In this document: positions 35,308 to 46,800 of the stretch, one piece after another
How the letters are laid out: the number at the start of each line of letters is the position of its first letter
Numbering within the stretch: position 1 is the stretch's first letter
Assembly (NCBI GenBank): GCA_033344775.1
Contig: JAWPMT010000001.1
Location: 1,087,721 to 1,151,720 of the forward strand
DNA from: Cytophagales bacterium
GTDB taxonomy: Bacteria; Bacteroidota; Bacteroidia; Cytophagales; Cyclobacteriaceae
Length of the DNA stretch: 64,000 nt
Reading direction: 5' to 3'
Program-made: the position numbers and the translations under genes
The notes under the pieces: model-generated
The model's database searches: none
What the model saw: the letters and a program-made list of their open reading frames with translations, nothing else
What the model was told of the DNA's origin: nothing

Positions 35308-37272
35308 ATGGAAAAAATTGTGTTGTCTTCAAAAAGTAAATCCGACAATCTCCGTTTTCGGTTGGCGGGCTTGGCTTTTTTTATTCTAATCAACATCCTC
35401 CCTCTGCGTGCCCAGGTCAACGTAGTATATAATCAGTTCTTTATGAACCCTTACCTCTACAACCCCGCATATGCAGGTGTTGAAGGTCACACGGTAATTT
35501 TTGCACTTTACAGGCAGCAGTGGATGAATTTTCAAAACTCCCCTGCTATTTCCAATGTTTCTTTTCACACACCTTTAAAAGGTGGAATCGGAATAGGTGC
35601 CACTGTATTTAATGAAACTCAGGGCCCATTGACCACATCATGGGGCAAAATCTCCAGCAGTTACCTGATCACTGTTGATAAGGAGCACTATTTAAGATTT
35701 GGCCTATCCCTGGGGGCAGGAAACAATACCCTGAACTTTGCGGAGCTGGATGCTCCCACGGATCCGGCATTTACCAATCTGGTAGACAACAGCACTTTTT
35801 TGATCGGAGATTTTGGAGCAACCTATCACTTCGGACATTTCAATGCGGGATTTTCCATTCCCAATCTAGTGACGTATGATGTGATCAGTCCAGAGACCAA
35901 TAGCCCTATTCGAGTAAGTCCATTGGACAATGTACTGTTCAAAGCCAATTACCGGGGACACCTGAACGACGATTTGGCAATCGAGCCACATCTTATATAT
36001 AGGTATAGCTCCGAAGGACCTGATCAATACGAGGGTACCGTGATCTTTCACATCAAACACGTGACCTGGGCAGGCGCATCCTTCCGACAAGACAATAATT
36101 TGGTCGGACTGATCGGAATCAAACTAAAAGAGAGTTTTGCCATTGGATATTCCTTTGAATTAGGAAATTCAAGCATCGCCTCCACCCTGGGACCAACGCA
36201 TGAGCTTCATGTAGGCTATCACCTGGGCAGTAAAAAAGAACATGCTGAACATGTTTCTTCGTTCATTAAGAGTCACCGTTTATCCGCTGAGGAACGTGCC
36301 AAAAAAGCGGAACTGGAACGTGAACGTAAACTTGCCGCATTAAGAAAATCAAGAGCAGGTCAACAACCTGCGAGAACTGCTCAGGGTGAACAAGAAGATG
36401 AAGATTCATTAGGTGGATTACTCGGCACTAGCACTGAAGAAAATAACACAGATCCTGATCCTGCACCAACAGAAACTGATCCTGCACCTGAAGTTCCTTC
36501 AGAACAACGCACCAATCAGTTCGGAGAGCGTGAGAAGCAAGTGACATTTGAGAGGACGGGCGCAGATGGTGAACCCCAGTCAGTCAATGCCTGGGTACCT
36601 GCAGATACCCCGGATGAGAAATGGAAACTCGACCCAGAAGCAGAACATCGGGAACGGACTGCTCCTGATGGCACGGTGGAAGTAGCCATTGAATTACTGC
36701 GAACCGATGCGGAGGGGAATACAGATAAAGTGGTCCGTTGGCAACCGGTTGAGGAGGCAACTCCTGTTCAGGAAACACCAGTTGAAGATACACCTGTCGT
36801 AGAAGCGCCAACAGAAACTCCCGTAGATCCCACCCCTCAGGAAGTAGTTAAGGAAGACATTCCTGAGGAAACACCAGTTGAAGTTGAGAATACACCAGTG
36901 GTGGTGGTGGTACCACAAGAGAATACTCCTCCGCAGGATTCTACGTTGACCGAAGACTTCAGAACGCCGGAGGAACTAGCACAATCAACGGAACCTGAAA
37001 CCGTCAAAAGAGGAAGTCACATCCTCGAGCTTCCTGCTGGAAGTTATGTCATTGCAGGTGCTTTCGAGTCATTTGATGGTGCAGAAGATGTCAGTGACCA
37101 ACTGTTCGAGAGAGGGTTTCACGAGGCCAAAGTCGGCTATGTAAGTGCTCGTAGTTATTATTATGTAGTCATTTTTGAATCTGATCAGGAATCGAGCGCA
37201 CGATCAGAAAGAAACAGAATAAGAAATCTACCGGACCTTGATCAGGTTTGGGTATTAACCGTAAGCGAGTAA
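35308..37272 (+). CDS. PorP/SprF-family type IX secretion outer membrane protein with C-terminal SPOR domain
   Basis: A 654-aa protein. A long signal peptide (about 1-36, LAGLAFFILINILPLRAQ) precedes a PorP/SprF barrel (37-310), with the family motif YNQFFMNPYLYNPAYAG and RQQWMNFQNSP. After it comes a Pro/Glu/Thr-rich linker of about 250 residues with PVE(D/E)TPV-type repeats. The C-terminus is a SPOR domain (about 565-654, GSYVIAGAFESFDGA and YYYVVIFES). SprF-type proteins are needed to secrete giant SprB-type adhesins. A SPOR domain binds glycan strands of peptidoglycan and could tie the barrel to the wall. TATATTTA (35290-35297) is a one-mismatch -7 box. The next gene starts three bases after the stop. 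Confidence 0.93.
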   Translation: MEKIVLSSKSKSDNLRFRLAGLAFFILINILPLRAQVNVVYNQFFMNPYLYNPAYAGVEGHTVIFALYRQQWMNFQNSPAISNVSFHTPLKGGIGIGATVFNETQGPLTTSWGKISSSYLITVDKEHYLRFGLSLGAGNNTLNFAELDAPTDPAFTNLVDNSTFLIGDFGATYHFGHFNAGFSIPNLVTYDVISPETNSPIRVSPLDNVLFKANYRGHLNDDLAIEPHLIYRYSSEGPDQYEGTVIFHIKHVTWAGASFRQDNNLVGLIGIKLKESFAIGYSFELGNSSIASTLGPTHELHVGYHLGSKKEHAEHVSSFIKSHRLSAEERAKKAELERERKLAALRKSRAGQQPARTAQGEQEDEDSLGGLLGTSTEENNTDPDPAPTETDPAPEVPSEQRTNQFGEREKQVTFERTGADGEPQSVNAWVPADTPDEKWKLDPEAEHRERTAPDGTVEVAIELLRTDAEGNTDKVVRWQPVEEATPVQETPVEDTPVVEAPTETPVDPTPQEVVKEDIPEETPVEVENTPVVVVVPQENTPPQDSTLTEDFRTPEELAQSTEPETVKRGSHILELPAGSYVIAGAFESFDGAEDVSDQLFERGFHEAKVGYVSARSYYYVVIFESDQESSARSERNRIRNLPDLDQVWVLTVSE

Positions 37273-37275
37273 GGA

Positions 37276-40200
37276 ATGAGAACTGCCATTTTAGGTTTTA
37301 TCATTTTGATGTCCAGTTTTGCTGGCGCCCAACCTTATATTAACAGTGTAGATCCCATCAGTGCGGGACCGGGAGAAACAGTGACAATCGCTGGATCCGG
37401 TTTCGGCAGTACGATAGCACAAAATCTGGTTTATTTAGGTGATGGCCAGGCAACCGTTACATCGGCTACCGAAAATTTACTTACGGTAACTGTTCCATCC
37501 AATGCTACGGCTGGAAAAATAGTGGTTACAAACCTGAACAACGGACAGAGTAATATCTACACGAGTAACTTTATCCTGAGTATTGGCGCTACAAATTTCA
37601 GTGTTAATAACTTTGATGATCCATCAACTTTTGGTACTAGTTATTTTTTTACCTACGACCTTTGTACCTGCGATTTCGATAATGATGGAGACAATGATTT
37701 GGTAGTTACTCATAATGAAACACCCGGTCCCTTAGAATTGTATGAAAACAGCAGTTCAATCGCGGGATTTTCTTTCGGAACACCGATTGAATTAGGAGAA
37801 AAGCCAACCATTAACGTGGTTTGCGCAGATTTGAATGCGGACGGTTTTCCGGACCTGGTGGCTACAGAGGGCGATACGTTCGATGAAGTCTTTATTTTCG
37901 AAAATACTGGTTCAGGATCAATCGCTACTGCTTTCAGCTCCACTCCTACGCAATCCATCATATTACCTCGAAATGCGAGCAACAATAACGTGCGTGTCGC
38001 TGCTCAGATAGATTTAGCCGACATTGACGGTGATGGCTGGATCGACATCATCGCTGGTGGGCAAAGTGACAATTTGATTGATATTTATCTCAACAATACA
38101 GGCTCAGCCGGAAGCAGTTTATCTTTTTCTACCACCTCCGATCAAGTGGTATCACCGGTTGCCGGTGAAGGTCGGATCATCACTCTCGGTGATCTGAATG
38201 GCGATAATTCTCCTGAATTGATCATTGGTGTCCGGACAGGTGAAACTGTCTATATTTTTCGAAATCTCAGCACCTCAGGTAATGTCAATTTTTCAGATCG
38301 GTTTACTTTAGACTTGCCAAGTACCAGTTTAAGAAGATTAGGCGTCGCAGACCTAAATGGGGACAATAGAATGGAAGTAGCTATTACAGATGCGACACCT
38401 GGAAGGTTATTTTTATTGCAAAATACCACGGATGTTGTAGGCGCAGCGCTCTCTTTTGAAGATCCCGTAGAAATCAATACAACTGCATCCAGGACCTGGG
38501 GTGTCACCTTTGGTGATTTGGATGGTGACGGTGATTCGGATATTGTATTGGGATCGGAAGATTCCGATAATTTGGCCATACTCACCAATAACTCTTCTAG
38601 CACGAATTTATCATTTACTGAATCCACTATTGACATTGGGTCAAATTCCCGGAATGTCAGGATTGGTGATTTAAACGGAGATGCCAAACCGGACATTTAC
38701 ATGACCGCAAATAGTAGTTTGAATCGAAGAGGTGATGTTAGTATTCTCGCTAATCGCAATTGCGTGGCTCCCGTACTTACCCCAACAGAAGGAGATTATT
38801 GTAACGGAATTAGTTTTATTGTAGAAGCATCAGGTGCTCCGAATGTTACTTATTCCTGGGAAGTGGACACAGGAAGTGGCTTCAATATAGATGCTTCCTC
38901 CACAAGCAATACGCTGGATATTTCCAGTTACAGCAGTGATATCGCTGTGCGAGTCACTATGAATACGGATGATGGCAGCTGCAGCGAACGATCTAATGTG
39001 GTTAACCTGTCATTCCAAAACATTTCAATTTCCACTCCAAACTTCACGAACCCTGCCACCTTCTGTGCCGGAGAAACATTGACACTTACTTCAGCGGCTA
39101 CCGCAGATGTTTACCATTGGAAAGGGCCTAATGGATTTGAACAAACTACTAGCTCCGGTTCAGTTAATGTAGCTGCCGTAGCGGAAGCGATCAATAGTGG
39201 GCAATATACGTTGCAGACCGAAAACACCGGGAGTTGCATGAGTCTCGTAGCAACCACAACGATACAAGTGTTCGATGTGCCCTCACTCACGATCATCAAT
39301 GATGATGCAGTGACTTTCTGTGATGGAGAAAGTACATTACTTCGAGTTCAAGAAGTTGGAGGATTTGACTATCAATGGCTTTTGGATGGTGCGGAAATCT
39401 CAGGAGCGACTGGTCTGAATGTAACTGCTGACCAAAGTGCTGAGTATAGTCTCAGGTTGACCGATGATAATAGTTGTGCCCGGATTGGAGTACCATTGAC
39501 AATAACCGAAGTAGCCCCCCCTACTTCTACCATCGATGTAGCCACTGAAATTTGTACCGGTGTTGAATTGGAATTTAACGGAACTGGAACTGGAGCCGCG
39601 GGTTTTGCCCTAAGTTATGATTGGGACATACAAGACCGCTTTGGAAATAGCATAGGCACTTCCGACGAGGCCAACCCATCATTTATTTTCACTTTCGAAG
39701 GTGTATATACCGCTAACCTGATTACTGGATATGCTGACATACCGGATTGTAGCAATTCTGGTTCACAAAATGTGACTGCATCAGGGCCACCAGAATTGGA
39801 AATTGACTATCCCAATGGAAGAGAAAAATGTCCAAGTGATAGTATTCAAATTGAAACAACAGCTGGCTTTGTAGATTATTTCTGGGTTGATGTAACTAAC
39901 GGCGCAACTGATACCTTAACACGATATACGGGACAAAATGCTGCCTTTATTAACACAGCCGATGGTGAAGACGCTACACAACTCCAATTAACCATCAATA
40001 CAGATATTGGCTGCGAAGTAAGCACCACCGGAGAGATCAGCAACTTTAGTAATGCCGGCGTAGAGATCGGTAGCCCGGATTTTGAAATTGTTAATGGTAC
40101 AGTAATCATCCCAGCCATGACCAATGCAGTCAATTTAGTGGCTACAGGTGGATCCAACTACCGATGGAGGCCTAATGAAATTTTTAACGACAGTACCAGC

Positions 40201-40581
40201 TCTAATGTGGAAGTATTCCCCAGATCAGCCAGTACAGATGTCACGCTATTCGGAATAGACACCAACGGCTGTGAAGAGACAGATATGATTACCCTGCAAA
40301 ATGACAACCTGATTGCAAGGACTGGTTTTTCTCCCAATGGCGATGGGTTAGGCTTTGAGTGTTGGGAGATCCTGAACTCCAGTTCAATCACAGGATGCTC
40401 CGTCTTTATCTTTGACAACCGCGGGCGTAATGTTCATGTAGCTGACTCACCATTCACCGACGATTGTGTCTGGGATGGAAACATCAATGGCTCCGCTGCT
40501 CCTGTTGGTATATATTATTATGTACTAAAATGCGAAGAAAGTCAGTTAAATATCTCAGGAAGCATTGTGTTGGCTAGGTAA
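37276..40581 (+). CDS. Secreted IPT + FG-GAP propeller + Ig-like protein with type B (CHU_C) T9SS sorting domain
   Basis: A 1101-aa protein. It has a signal peptide (1-18, TAILGFIILMSSFAGA), an IPT/TIG domain (20-105, VDPISAGPGETVTIAGSGF), then seven FG-GAP/calcium-loop blades ((A/G)D(L/I)(N/D)(G/A)D): CDFDNDGDND, ADLNADGFPD, ADIDGDGWID, GDLNGDNSPE, ADLNGDNRME, GDLDGDGDSD and GDLNGDAKPD. This is a seven-bladed integrin-like propeller. PKD/Ig-like modules with paired cysteines follow. The C-terminus (RTGFSPNGDG to the end) is the CHU_C gliding-associated type B sorting domain, so the protein is exported by the type IX system and held at the surface. A good ribosome site (AAGGA) sits before the ATG, three bases after the PorP/SprF stop. 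It is encoded in one operon with that gene. Confidence 0.93.
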   Translation: MRTAILGFIILMSSFAGAQPYINSVDPISAGPGETVTIAGSGFGSTIAQNLVYLGDGQATVTSATENLLTVTVPSNATAGKIVVTNLNNGQSNIYTSNFILSIGATNFSVNNFDDPSTFGTSYFFTYDLCTCDFDNDGDNDLVVTHNETPGPLELYENSSSIAGFSFGTPIELGEKPTINVVCADLNADGFPDLVATEGDTFDEVFIFENTGSGSIATAFSSTPTQSIILPRNASNNNVRVAAQIDLADIDGDGWIDIIAGGQSDNLIDIYLNNTGSAGSSLSFSTTSDQVVSPVAGEGRIITLGDLNGDNSPELIIGVRTGETVYIFRNLSTSGNVNFSDRFTLDLPSTSLRRLGVADLNGDNRMEVAITDATPGRLFLLQNTTDVVGAALSFEDPVEINTTASRTWGVTFGDLDGDGDSDIVLGSEDSDNLAILTNNSSSTNLSFTESTIDIGSNSRNVRIGDLNGDAKPDIYMTANSSLNRRGDVSILANRNCVAPVLTPTEGDYCNGISFIVEASGAPNVTYSWEVDTGSGFNIDASSTSNTLDISSYSSDIAVRVTMNTDDGSCSERSNVVNLSFQNISISTPNFTNPATFCAGETLTLTSAATADVYHWKGPNGFEQTTSSGSVNVAAVAEAINSGQYTLQTENTGSCMSLVATTTIQVFDVPSLTIINDDAVTFCDGESTLLRVQEVGGFDYQWLLDGAEISGATGLNVTADQSAEYSLRLTDDNSCARIGVPLTITEVAPPTSTIDVATEICTGVELEFNGTGTGAAGFALSYDWDIQDRFGNSIGTSDEANPSFIFTFEGVYTANLITGYADIPDCSNSGSQNVTASGPPELEIDYPNGREKCPSDSIQIETTAGFVDYFWVDVTNGATDTLTRYTGQNAAFINTADGEDATQLQLTINTDIGCEVSTTGEISNFSNAGVEIGSPDFEIVNGTVIIPAMTNAVNLVATGGSNYRWRPNEIFNDSTSSNVEVFPRSASTDVTLFGIDTNGCEETDMITLQNDNLIARTGFSPNGDGLGFECWEILNSSSITGCSVFIFDNRGRNVHVADSPFTDDCVWDGNINGSAAPVGIYYYVLKCEESQLNISGSIVLAR

Positions 40582-40870
40582 AAGCCGCTTCCTTCCTTAC
40601 TTTTGACGCTTCACTCTTAAATGCATCCAAAAAATTGTTGTAAAAGTGAAAACCGCTGAGATAATTGCCTTCTACATGACGATTTCACGGGACTGCCTCG
40701 GAATAGTTTTTAGTTGTCTATTATTTCAGTAATTTATCATCGGATTAGAGTTTTTTTATTTTAAGATTCAAACAGTACTCCCAATATTGATATCGGAAGC
40801 ATCTTTTTGTGACTACCGCAGGTTACAATTATGGTACTTATCGTATATATTATAGTATTTTAACGCCACC
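40582..40870. other. Upstream region of the giant adhesin gene
   Basis: A 289-base AT-rich gap with no supported gene. One full TAnnTTTG match, TACTTTTG at 40598-40605, lies 266 bases before the adhesin ATG and would imply a long leader. No terminator hairpin is evident after the CHU_C gene, so read-through into the adhesin is also possible. Confidence 0.35.
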
Positions 40871-43800
40871 ATGAATACCATGAAACTCCCTAATAAGCGT
40901 ATACTGCTATTCCTATTGCCGGTTTTATTGTCTTATTCAGCCCTAGCACAGACTACAGAAGACTGTGCTGACGGATCAGATAATGACCTGGATGGATTTG
41001 TCGATTGTTTTGATTCAGATTGTTCAGGCAGCGCGAGTTGTACAGATTTCTTCTTTGGAAACTCTGTGGTTTGTGCGGATGAGCCTACGGATAATCCCAA
41101 CTTCAGTATCCGGGTACAATGGGGTTCAGACGACCAAACAGCCAATAGTCACGCTACACCTGCAGTAGGGGATATTGATCAGGATGGTACTCCTGAGGTG
41201 TTGGCAACGAATAAACAACAAAACAAATACACCGTACTGGATGGCGTTACCGGTGCTACGGAGTATGTGGTCAACTTATCATTTCAACCAGAGAACACAT
41301 TGGTTATAGGGGATGTGACTGGCGATGAGTGTGCGGAAGTATTCGTCAATGAGGATAAGGGAGACGGTGACATAGCAGCCTTCGATTGTGAAGGAAATCA
41401 AATCTGGACAGCTAAAGTGGGAGATAAAGTTGGCCTAATGGGAATTGCGGATTTCAATGGTGATGGTACTGCAGAACTATACTATGCGGATGAAATCAGA
41501 GATGCTGCAACCGGAGCAGTGATTATCGGAGAGAGTGGCAACATGGAGGTTGATTTTGTCCATGGTTCTCTTGCGGTAGATATCCTCGATGACGCGGCAT
41601 GTGCCGACTGTTCCGGACTGGAATTGATCACGGGTAATGAGATTTATTCAATCAATATCGGAACGGGCACCAAAACTTTGGTAAGGGACATGAATGACGA
41701 TCTTGCCGCTCTCGGCGAAACCGGAACTTATCACCCAAAATATTACCCGAACTGGGGCGGTGAAAACTGGTCCGCAGTTTCGGTAGCTGACTTCAACCTT
41801 GACGGAACAATGGATGTACTCATGCCTGGAGCTTTTGGAAGTGACTATGGCGATCCAACTACAATCTTCTTTTGGGATGTGGCAAATGAGGATGTGAAAA
41901 TGTATGCTGACCCTACTAACGATCACCCAAGAGGCACAGGACGAATCAATATTGCGGATGTTGACGGTGACGGATTTCTGAATGCCAACTACGTGTCGGA
42001 CCAAAAACTCTATTCGCTGGAATTGGATCAGGTCACTGGAGATCTGGTACCACATTGGATCAAAGGTATCAGAGAAGGGTCTTCAGGATTTACCGGTTGT
42101 ACCCTTTTCGACTTTGATGGGGATGGCGATGCAGAAACGGTTTATCGAAGTGAAAGTCAATTATTGATCATTGATGGAACTGATGGAAGCACTAGAAATA
42201 GTGCTACTTGTATTTCAAGGACTCAAGAAGAATATCCAATTATTGCAGACGTTGATGGTGATGCTGCCAGTGAGATTTGTGTAACCTGTTATACCAGTGA
42301 TGCATTGAGCTTTAGCCCTTACAGCAACACGCAGTTTTCACACGTAAGAATTTTTGAATCAGACGGTGAAGTGTGGCAGCCGTCAAGGACGGTATGGAAT
42401 CAGCACGGTTATTACAACGTAAACATTGATGATGACCTGACTGTACCTGCCAATCAACAAAATCACACCGCGATCTTTAGTAGTGTTGATTGCGAAACTG
42501 GAACTGTCACAGAGGATCAACGTCCATTGAATAGCTTTCTTACCCAGTCTACTATTCTGGAAGCTGATGGTTGTCCTTCATTCGTATCTCCTGATATCAA
42601 CTTATTGCCAAGCCCTTTGAGTGCGACACAATCTGCTTGTCCCGAGACGAGTTTCGACGTGACCTTCACCATCAGAAATGATGGAGATACGGATCTCTCA
42701 GGCACCCTACCTGTTGCTTTTTATAGTGGCGATCCAACTACCGCTGACGGTACCCTGGTTGACACGTACATTCATACCCTGAACAACTTCACCATAGGTT
42801 CTACGGAAACTATCACTGCTACCGTTGAAGGCCCCGGTGGAGACTTTGAGCTTTTCATTGTTATCAATAATAGTGGAAGTGAGCCACCAATCACACTTGG
42901 AACAGCTAGTATCCCAGAATGCGAAACAGATAATAACATGACTAGTCTTGATGTGACAGCTGACACATTTACTCTGACCGCAAACGTGGTTTCGAACAAT
43001 GAACGATGCGTTACCACCGTCCCTGACAATGGTGAGTTTGAGGCCTTCTTTGAAGGTACTATCGGTGGTGGCCTGGGCACAATCTATCTGGAAACATTTG
43101 ATGATCTGGCCGTAGGAACTTCCAGCGATAATGGCACAACTGCCTGGAGTAGAACAGAAGCTAATAATACAGATTTCGCTGCAGTTAGTACTGACATAGG
43201 AAGTAATGCGTTTGAAGCCAACGATACTGATGGAAATGTTAACTGGAGATCTCAGACCATCGACATTTCAAATTTTACGGATGTTTCATTCACTGCTGAT
43301 ATAACGGCATCCAGTAACCAGGAAGCCAGTGGTAGTTTTGTCGACAGGGTGAGAGTCTTCTATTCTATTGATGGTGGTTCGGAAGTCAGAATTTTCAATG
43401 AGTCAGGAAGTTTTGGTTTCATGCAAGCCTCTGTCTCGGGATTGAATGGAAGTACTTTGGACATTCGAGTCCGCATGTCCAACACAGGGAATAATGAAAG
43501 TTACTATCTGGACAATGTTAATGTTTCCGGAACCGAACAAGCACAGACAGGTATCTTCACAGAAGCAGAAGGATTTGAGTTTTTCTGGTACAATGAGGGA
43601 GATTATTCGACATTAATTCATCAAGGAAGTAGTTTCACAGGAGCTCCTTCAGGAACATATGATGTATTTGGTCTTGCCACAGCATCTAACTGTTTTTCAG
43701 ACACATTGACCCTTACAATTGCAGAGCAAATCCCTGAAGCATTTACCGTGATTGGAACGGAAGTGAGCCCACTGACAGATTGTGTCACTCCTGATGGAGA

Positions 43801-46800
43801 AGCTGCAGCTTTGGTGCAGGAACCAGATGGAACTGAAACAACCACTGGCTATAACTTTACGTGGTTCAATAGTACAGATACGAGCACCCCAATTGCCACG
43901 GGAACAACCCTTTCCAACGCCAATGCAGGGACTTACCTGATTCGCGCTATCAGTGAAGTTACTGGTTGTGAAGAAGAAGCCACCGTCGAGATTACTACCA
44001 GTCAGACCCCTACCCCCACTCCACAGGTGGTAAGTCAAACACAAGTTACCAGTTGTACAGACACAGACACAGGTTCGATCACCGTGGATGTCAACGGATC
44101 TACTTCGGGCTTCACCTTCGAATGGTACGATGGTTCTTCCGTGGGCCCTACGCCCGATTTTTCTGGAACAGACGCAACTGGCGCCACTTACAGTGGATTA
44201 GAAGTAGGCTTTTATACCGTAGTAGCAATAAATGCTACAAGTTGTGAATCTGCTCCGCTTGTGGTTGAAATTACTTCCACGGTTGAATTCCCTAGCCCGA
44301 CTGCAACCGAAACCCAGGCCAATACCTCCTGTGAAAATGCAGATGGAATCGCCACCGCAGATGCAGATGGCGCAGGTACCATAGCAGGATTTGACTTTGA
44401 GTGGTATGCCGGCGAAAACACATTATCAGAGAACAGGCTTCCTGCTGCGATCACAGGTACTAGCCTGTCTAACAGTGATTCACAGGCTGAAGGATTACCT
44501 AGTGGTACATACACAGTAGTAGTTACTAATTCAACTACTGGCTGTTCGGCTCAAACTACAGTTGATGTGTCTGATAACTTCACCGAACCAACTTTTACCT
44601 TATTTAATTCGGTCGATACTGATGAATCAATGACAATGGGTAGTACCGGTTACATGGAAATCCCACAAATGTTTGGAACCGGAAATCCCGTAACTAACGC
44701 CGTTACCATCTCTTATTGGGCCAACTTAACCGCTAGTAACTATTCTAGTGATCACCGAGTGTTCTCTTCAGGATCAACCGGGGAAAATCAAGTATTACTT
44801 TGGTCTGACAATCACGATGGACTTGCCTTTGTCGTGAAAACACAAGGTGACGGTAGTCGTGGAAGAATCAACAGTTCTTATTCTGCTACTGGATGGACAC
44901 AGGTGGTCGGTACCTGGGATGGCACAACAGGCGAAATGAAAATGTATGCCAATGGCGTAGAGATTGGATCGACAACTTATGTTGGAACTGGTGTACTTAT
45001 CAATACAGGTAACACCATGCGAATTGGTAGAGACCTAAGCTCTTCAAAGAAATTCCAGGGTGAAATCGATGAAGTTAGAATTTACGATAAGGCCCTTTCT
45101 GCAGCTGAGATTGTAGAGCAGATGTGTAGAGAATTGGATGGAAGTGAAGATGGTCTCGTAGGATACTGGAACTTCAATGCTTCAAATGTTTCTGGCACCA
45201 CCATTCCAAACACGGCCTCTTCTGCTAATATCACCACTCCTTCTGATTATGATGGTACCGCTATCAATTCGAGTGATATTACTTACACAACTGCCGATAT
45301 TGTTTGTCCGGTTTCCACTGCGACCAACAACACTAGTTGTGACGCGGGCAATCCTAATGGTGTCATTGATATCTCTTCATCAGTGGATCCCGGTACTGAC
45401 ATGGACACTTACACATTCAGTTTGTATTCCGGATTCAGTACAAGCACCTTGCTTGCCTCAAATTCTACGGGGGTATTCAGCGGTTTAGCTGGTGGATTTT
45501 ACACAGTTACAGCATTGAGCACCACTTCTGAATGTATTACGGTACCCGCCACTGTTTCACTAGCAGATGTTCCGGACTTGCCGAACATCAGTACATCTAC
45601 TACAGATGACGAATACTGTGTCAATGGCAATGGTACCATAACGGTCACTTCCACGTCATCAGGAGACGAACCAAGCAGTTATACTTACGAGATATTTGAC
45701 GGTGCTAATACAACAACTTTATTACAAACTGTAAACATCACTGATGGAAGTGCAGGCACAACATTTACCGATCTCGAGGATGGTACTTACAGGATCAGAG
45801 TCACTAATGATGACCTCACTTGTAATGATTTTGTAGATGTTGTGGTTGGAGACAATACAACAACACCGACATTCTCCTCTTCTTCGGCTTTTGATAACAA
45901 TTCATGTGATGTACCACGAGGTTCAGCAAGCGTACAAGTATCAGGAGATAATCTAGCTACCAATCATACTTTCAGGTGGTATCTGGGGGATGTAGTTGAT
46001 GCAGCCAATCTTATCAGTGATGAGACAGGTAGCAGTCTAGACAGCCTTGGAGAAACCAGTTTCGAGGGTACCGTAACACTTACTGATAATGCTTATACGG
46101 TAGTTGCTGTAAACGCTACAACTGGATGCGTCTCAGATCCAATTACTCTTAGAGTCAATGATGATCCACTTTTCCCTAATATTTCATTAACGGAAGTTCA
46201 GGCCGACATCAATTGTTCGGCAAGCACCGGAACAGGACAGCTGTCAGCTGAAGCTGAAGATCCAAGTAACGCTGGAGTCTTTGAAACAGAACCTACCTTT
46301 TCATTTACCTGGTGGGCAGAAACAGATACTGATCCCGTTACAGGAACTCAGGTAGGTGATAGCAATACCACTCCTGACACGTTAAGTGCTGGCACTTACA
46401 CTGTAGTGGTGGTTTATGAAGCTTTCGAATGTAGCAATTCAGAAAGTATTGTTCTTAGCAGTGATACAGACGAGCCCGTGATCTCGCTTGGAAATATTAG
46501 CACTACCATCAATACAACCTGTGATCCTGCTGCATATACTGGTTTAGCGGATGCAACAGCTGCTAACGCCGTAACTGGCGGATCTGGAAATTATACTTAC
46601 TCATGGGCGTCAATAGATGCTCCTTCTACTGAAATTGATAGTGATGGTGTTTTAAGTGGAGTTGCCGGTGGATCCTACATTTTAACGGTTTCAGATACTG
46701 ATACTGGATGTCCTGCTACTGGAACAGTCACTGTGACTATAGGTGAAACTTTACCAACAGTCAATGCTGTAGCATCTAACTTGATAGATAACACCGTCTG

